From Solen grandis (taxonomy: Eukaryota; Mollusca; Bivalvia; Adapedonta; Solenidae), in assembly GCA_021229015.1 (NCBI GenBank), contig CM037785.1, positions 1,607,093 to 1,671,092 on the forward strand: DNA of 64,000 nt. Reading direction: 5' to 3'. A model generated the notes under the pieces. It made no database searches, had not been told where the DNA came from, and saw nothing but the letters and a program-made list of their open reading frames with translations. Made by a program: the position numbers and the translations under genes. Shown in pieces: positions 62,288 to 64,000 of this stretch (position 1 is its first letter; each line of letters starts with the position of its first letter).

Positions 62288-63245
62288 TTGTTGTTGTTGT
62301 TTTTTTTTTTTTGGGGGGGGGGGGTTGTTGTTTCCAAGAAGTCAATAACAAAAAGAAATTTCAAATTGGCTCTAAAAGTAGAAGTTTTCCTTACAAATTT
62401 TCTTAAATTGCCATAGCTCTTTTTTTATGGCCTCGACGTAGTCAAATTACATTATTTCACTACCAGATCTGCATTATTTCACTACCAGATCTGTATATTA
62501 CTTTCGTTTCCCAAAGGCAGGCCATGGCTTGATATCAAATTCGACAATATGTTTATTGATCCCCGTGCTTTTCTTGTGCTTTGACTATCATATTGACGTT
62601 GTGGATCAAACTTGGACAGCTCTACAGTAGAGAGATCAAGAGGAAACGATTGCTTTTATGGAAGGATGAGTAAACCGACTAAGAGGAAATCTCTAAAAGC
62701 CAATTTGGGGTTGTGTTTCGGTTTATGCATAAGTGAAAGTTTTTTTCCTTGATTTTTTGTCAAGAAAGTACATTATCCTGAATCCGATATTTGCCAATAC
62801 TGACTATCAGAGATAGTGAAATGAATAAAATCTTATTCAGAAGACAAGTTGTTCCAGCAGAAAATGCTCGTGAAATTGTCAATTAGCTACAACACATAAG
62901 CAATTGTCCGAGATTAAAGAACATCAAAACTCGACCTTGAAATAAAGTTGTTTAAGTCACTGGATAAACTCATTTGTTAGCGTTAGAAAAAAATATGTTA
63001 TTCAAGTTTAATATTTTTAAAGTTCAGTTATGACATTAGTATATATTTAACAGATACGATACTGTAATTTATTTTTCTGTTCCATAAATTCCTCACCTCG
63101 ATTCTCTCTCTCTCGCTTTAATTGAGTTGGTATGTTTTCCCATGTCTCCTCCCCATGTCTGTACTTCTATTCTTCCATAAACTCTTCTCATTCTCTCTCT
63201 CTGTTTTGTTCTCATGAAACGTAAAAAAGTCAAGGTTCGAAGTTT
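62288..63245. other. No supported feature
   Basis: Homopolymer T and G at 62299-62324 and a 24-bp direct duplication (ATTATTTCACTACCAGATCT) at about 62450-62492. Nothing else recognised. Confidence 0.45.
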
Positions 63246-64000
63246 TAGCTCACCTGAGCACGAAGTGTTCAAGGTAAGATTTTGTGATCACCCTGCGTCC
63301 GTCGTCGTCGTCGTCCGTCGCCTTCCGTCGTTAACAATTTAAACGACATTTCCTCTGAAACTGCTGGACAGAATTTTATTAAATTTGACAGAGATGATCC
63401 TGGGGTGAAGCTTCACAAAAGTTGCTAAAATTATTCTGATCTGTAAAAAAAAACATGACCGCCATGGGCGAGGCTAATTTGCATTATATGTATATAGTGA
63501 AATCTCTAAATGATATCTCCTCTGAAACCGCTGGGCAGAATTTGATTTAAGGTGGCAGGGATGATCCTTGGGTGAACCTTCACAAAAGTTGCTAACATAT
63601 TCCAATCTGTAAAAAAACATGGCCGCCTGGGGCGGGGCTAATTTGCGTTATATGTATATAGCAAAATCTTTAAACAACATCTCCTCTGAAACCACTGGAC
63701 AGAATTTGATTATATTTGGCAGGGATAATCCTTGGGTGATGCTTCACAAAAGCTATTAAAATTATTCTGATCTGGAGAAAAACATGGCCATCATTGGCGG
63801 GGCTAATTTGCCTTATATGTATATAGTGAAATCTTAAAACAACATCTCCTCTGAAATCACTAGAGAGAATTTCATTAAAGTCTTGGGTAAAGCTTCACAA
63901 AAGTTGCTGAAATTATTCCGATCCATAAAAAACATTGCCGCCAGGGGCGGGCTAATTTGCCTTATATCTATATAGTGAAATCTTTAAACGACATCTCCTC
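63246..64000 (+). mobile_element. TTAGCTCACC-type element, runs off the window
   Basis: The head TTTTAGCTCACCTGAGCACG is followed by GTGATCACCCTGCGTCC and a GTCGTC run. Core units contain CTCCTCTGAAACTGCTGGAC, CTTGGGTGAACCTTCACAAA and AACATGGCCGCCTGGGGCG with a period of about 155-165 bp. The core is the same subtype as 7690-8805 and differs from 61495-62287. The 3' end lies beyond 64000. Confidence 0.78.

Noticed and set aside
63116..63206. Pyrimidine-rich CTCTC tracts as possible splice acceptor for the next receptor exon
   Set aside because: No downstream frame resembles the expected continuation of the GRIK amino-terminal domain.

Overview
This looks like AT-rich, gene-poor animal nuclear DNA, most likely from a bivalve mollusc. 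Three things point there: the repeat families (elements opening with TTAGCTCACCTGAGC, a pearl/CvA-like element with roughly 160-bp core repeats and an ACGG microsatellite, and tRNA-headed SINEs), the abundance of simple repeats, and the long introns. The species cannot be fixed from the sequence. A run of exactly 100 N (21401-21500) is a scaffold gap.

The only gene I can support is a kainate-type ionotropic glutamate receptor (GRIK family) on the + strand. Two exons of its extracellular amino-terminal domain are present: 47910-48065 and 60294-60545. They are separated by an intron of about 12.2 kb. The split codon joins in frame, and the two peptides align to GRIK receptors without a gap, so they are neighbouring exons of one transcript. 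The signal-peptide exon should lie upstream. The rest of the receptor (remaining amino-terminal domain, ligand-binding domain, channel) should lie beyond 64000. I could not find the upstream exon, so 1-47909 may be a first intron, intergenic DNA, or both.

The rest is repeat landscape. Region 1-9.6 kb holds two oppositely oriented TTAA-flanked MITEs, a 1.1-kb array of a CpG-rich 29-bp minisatellite, a SINE and a TTAGCTCACC-type element. Region 9.6-20 kb holds foldback elements of one family (14947-15072 and 15234-15640), an unusual near-perfect palindrome at 14308-14338, a degenerate repeat field (about 16.98-17.68 kb) and a SINE with target-site duplications. Region 20-36 kb holds a minisatellite ending close to the assembly gap, an intact SINE with a 14-bp duplication (25545-25821), a 54-bp tandem repeat and the pearl-like element. 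Region 36-47.9 kb holds more SINEs and two dispersed repeats that also occur near 2 kb. The 12.2-kb intron carries two SINEs, three tandem arrays and a foldback element. The final 3.4 kb is largely two TTAGCTCACC-type elements.

Most long open frames in the window come from tandem arrays or from the strand opposite the exons, and are not genes. No complete transposase, reverse transcriptase, rRNA, functional tRNA or CRISPR array was seen.
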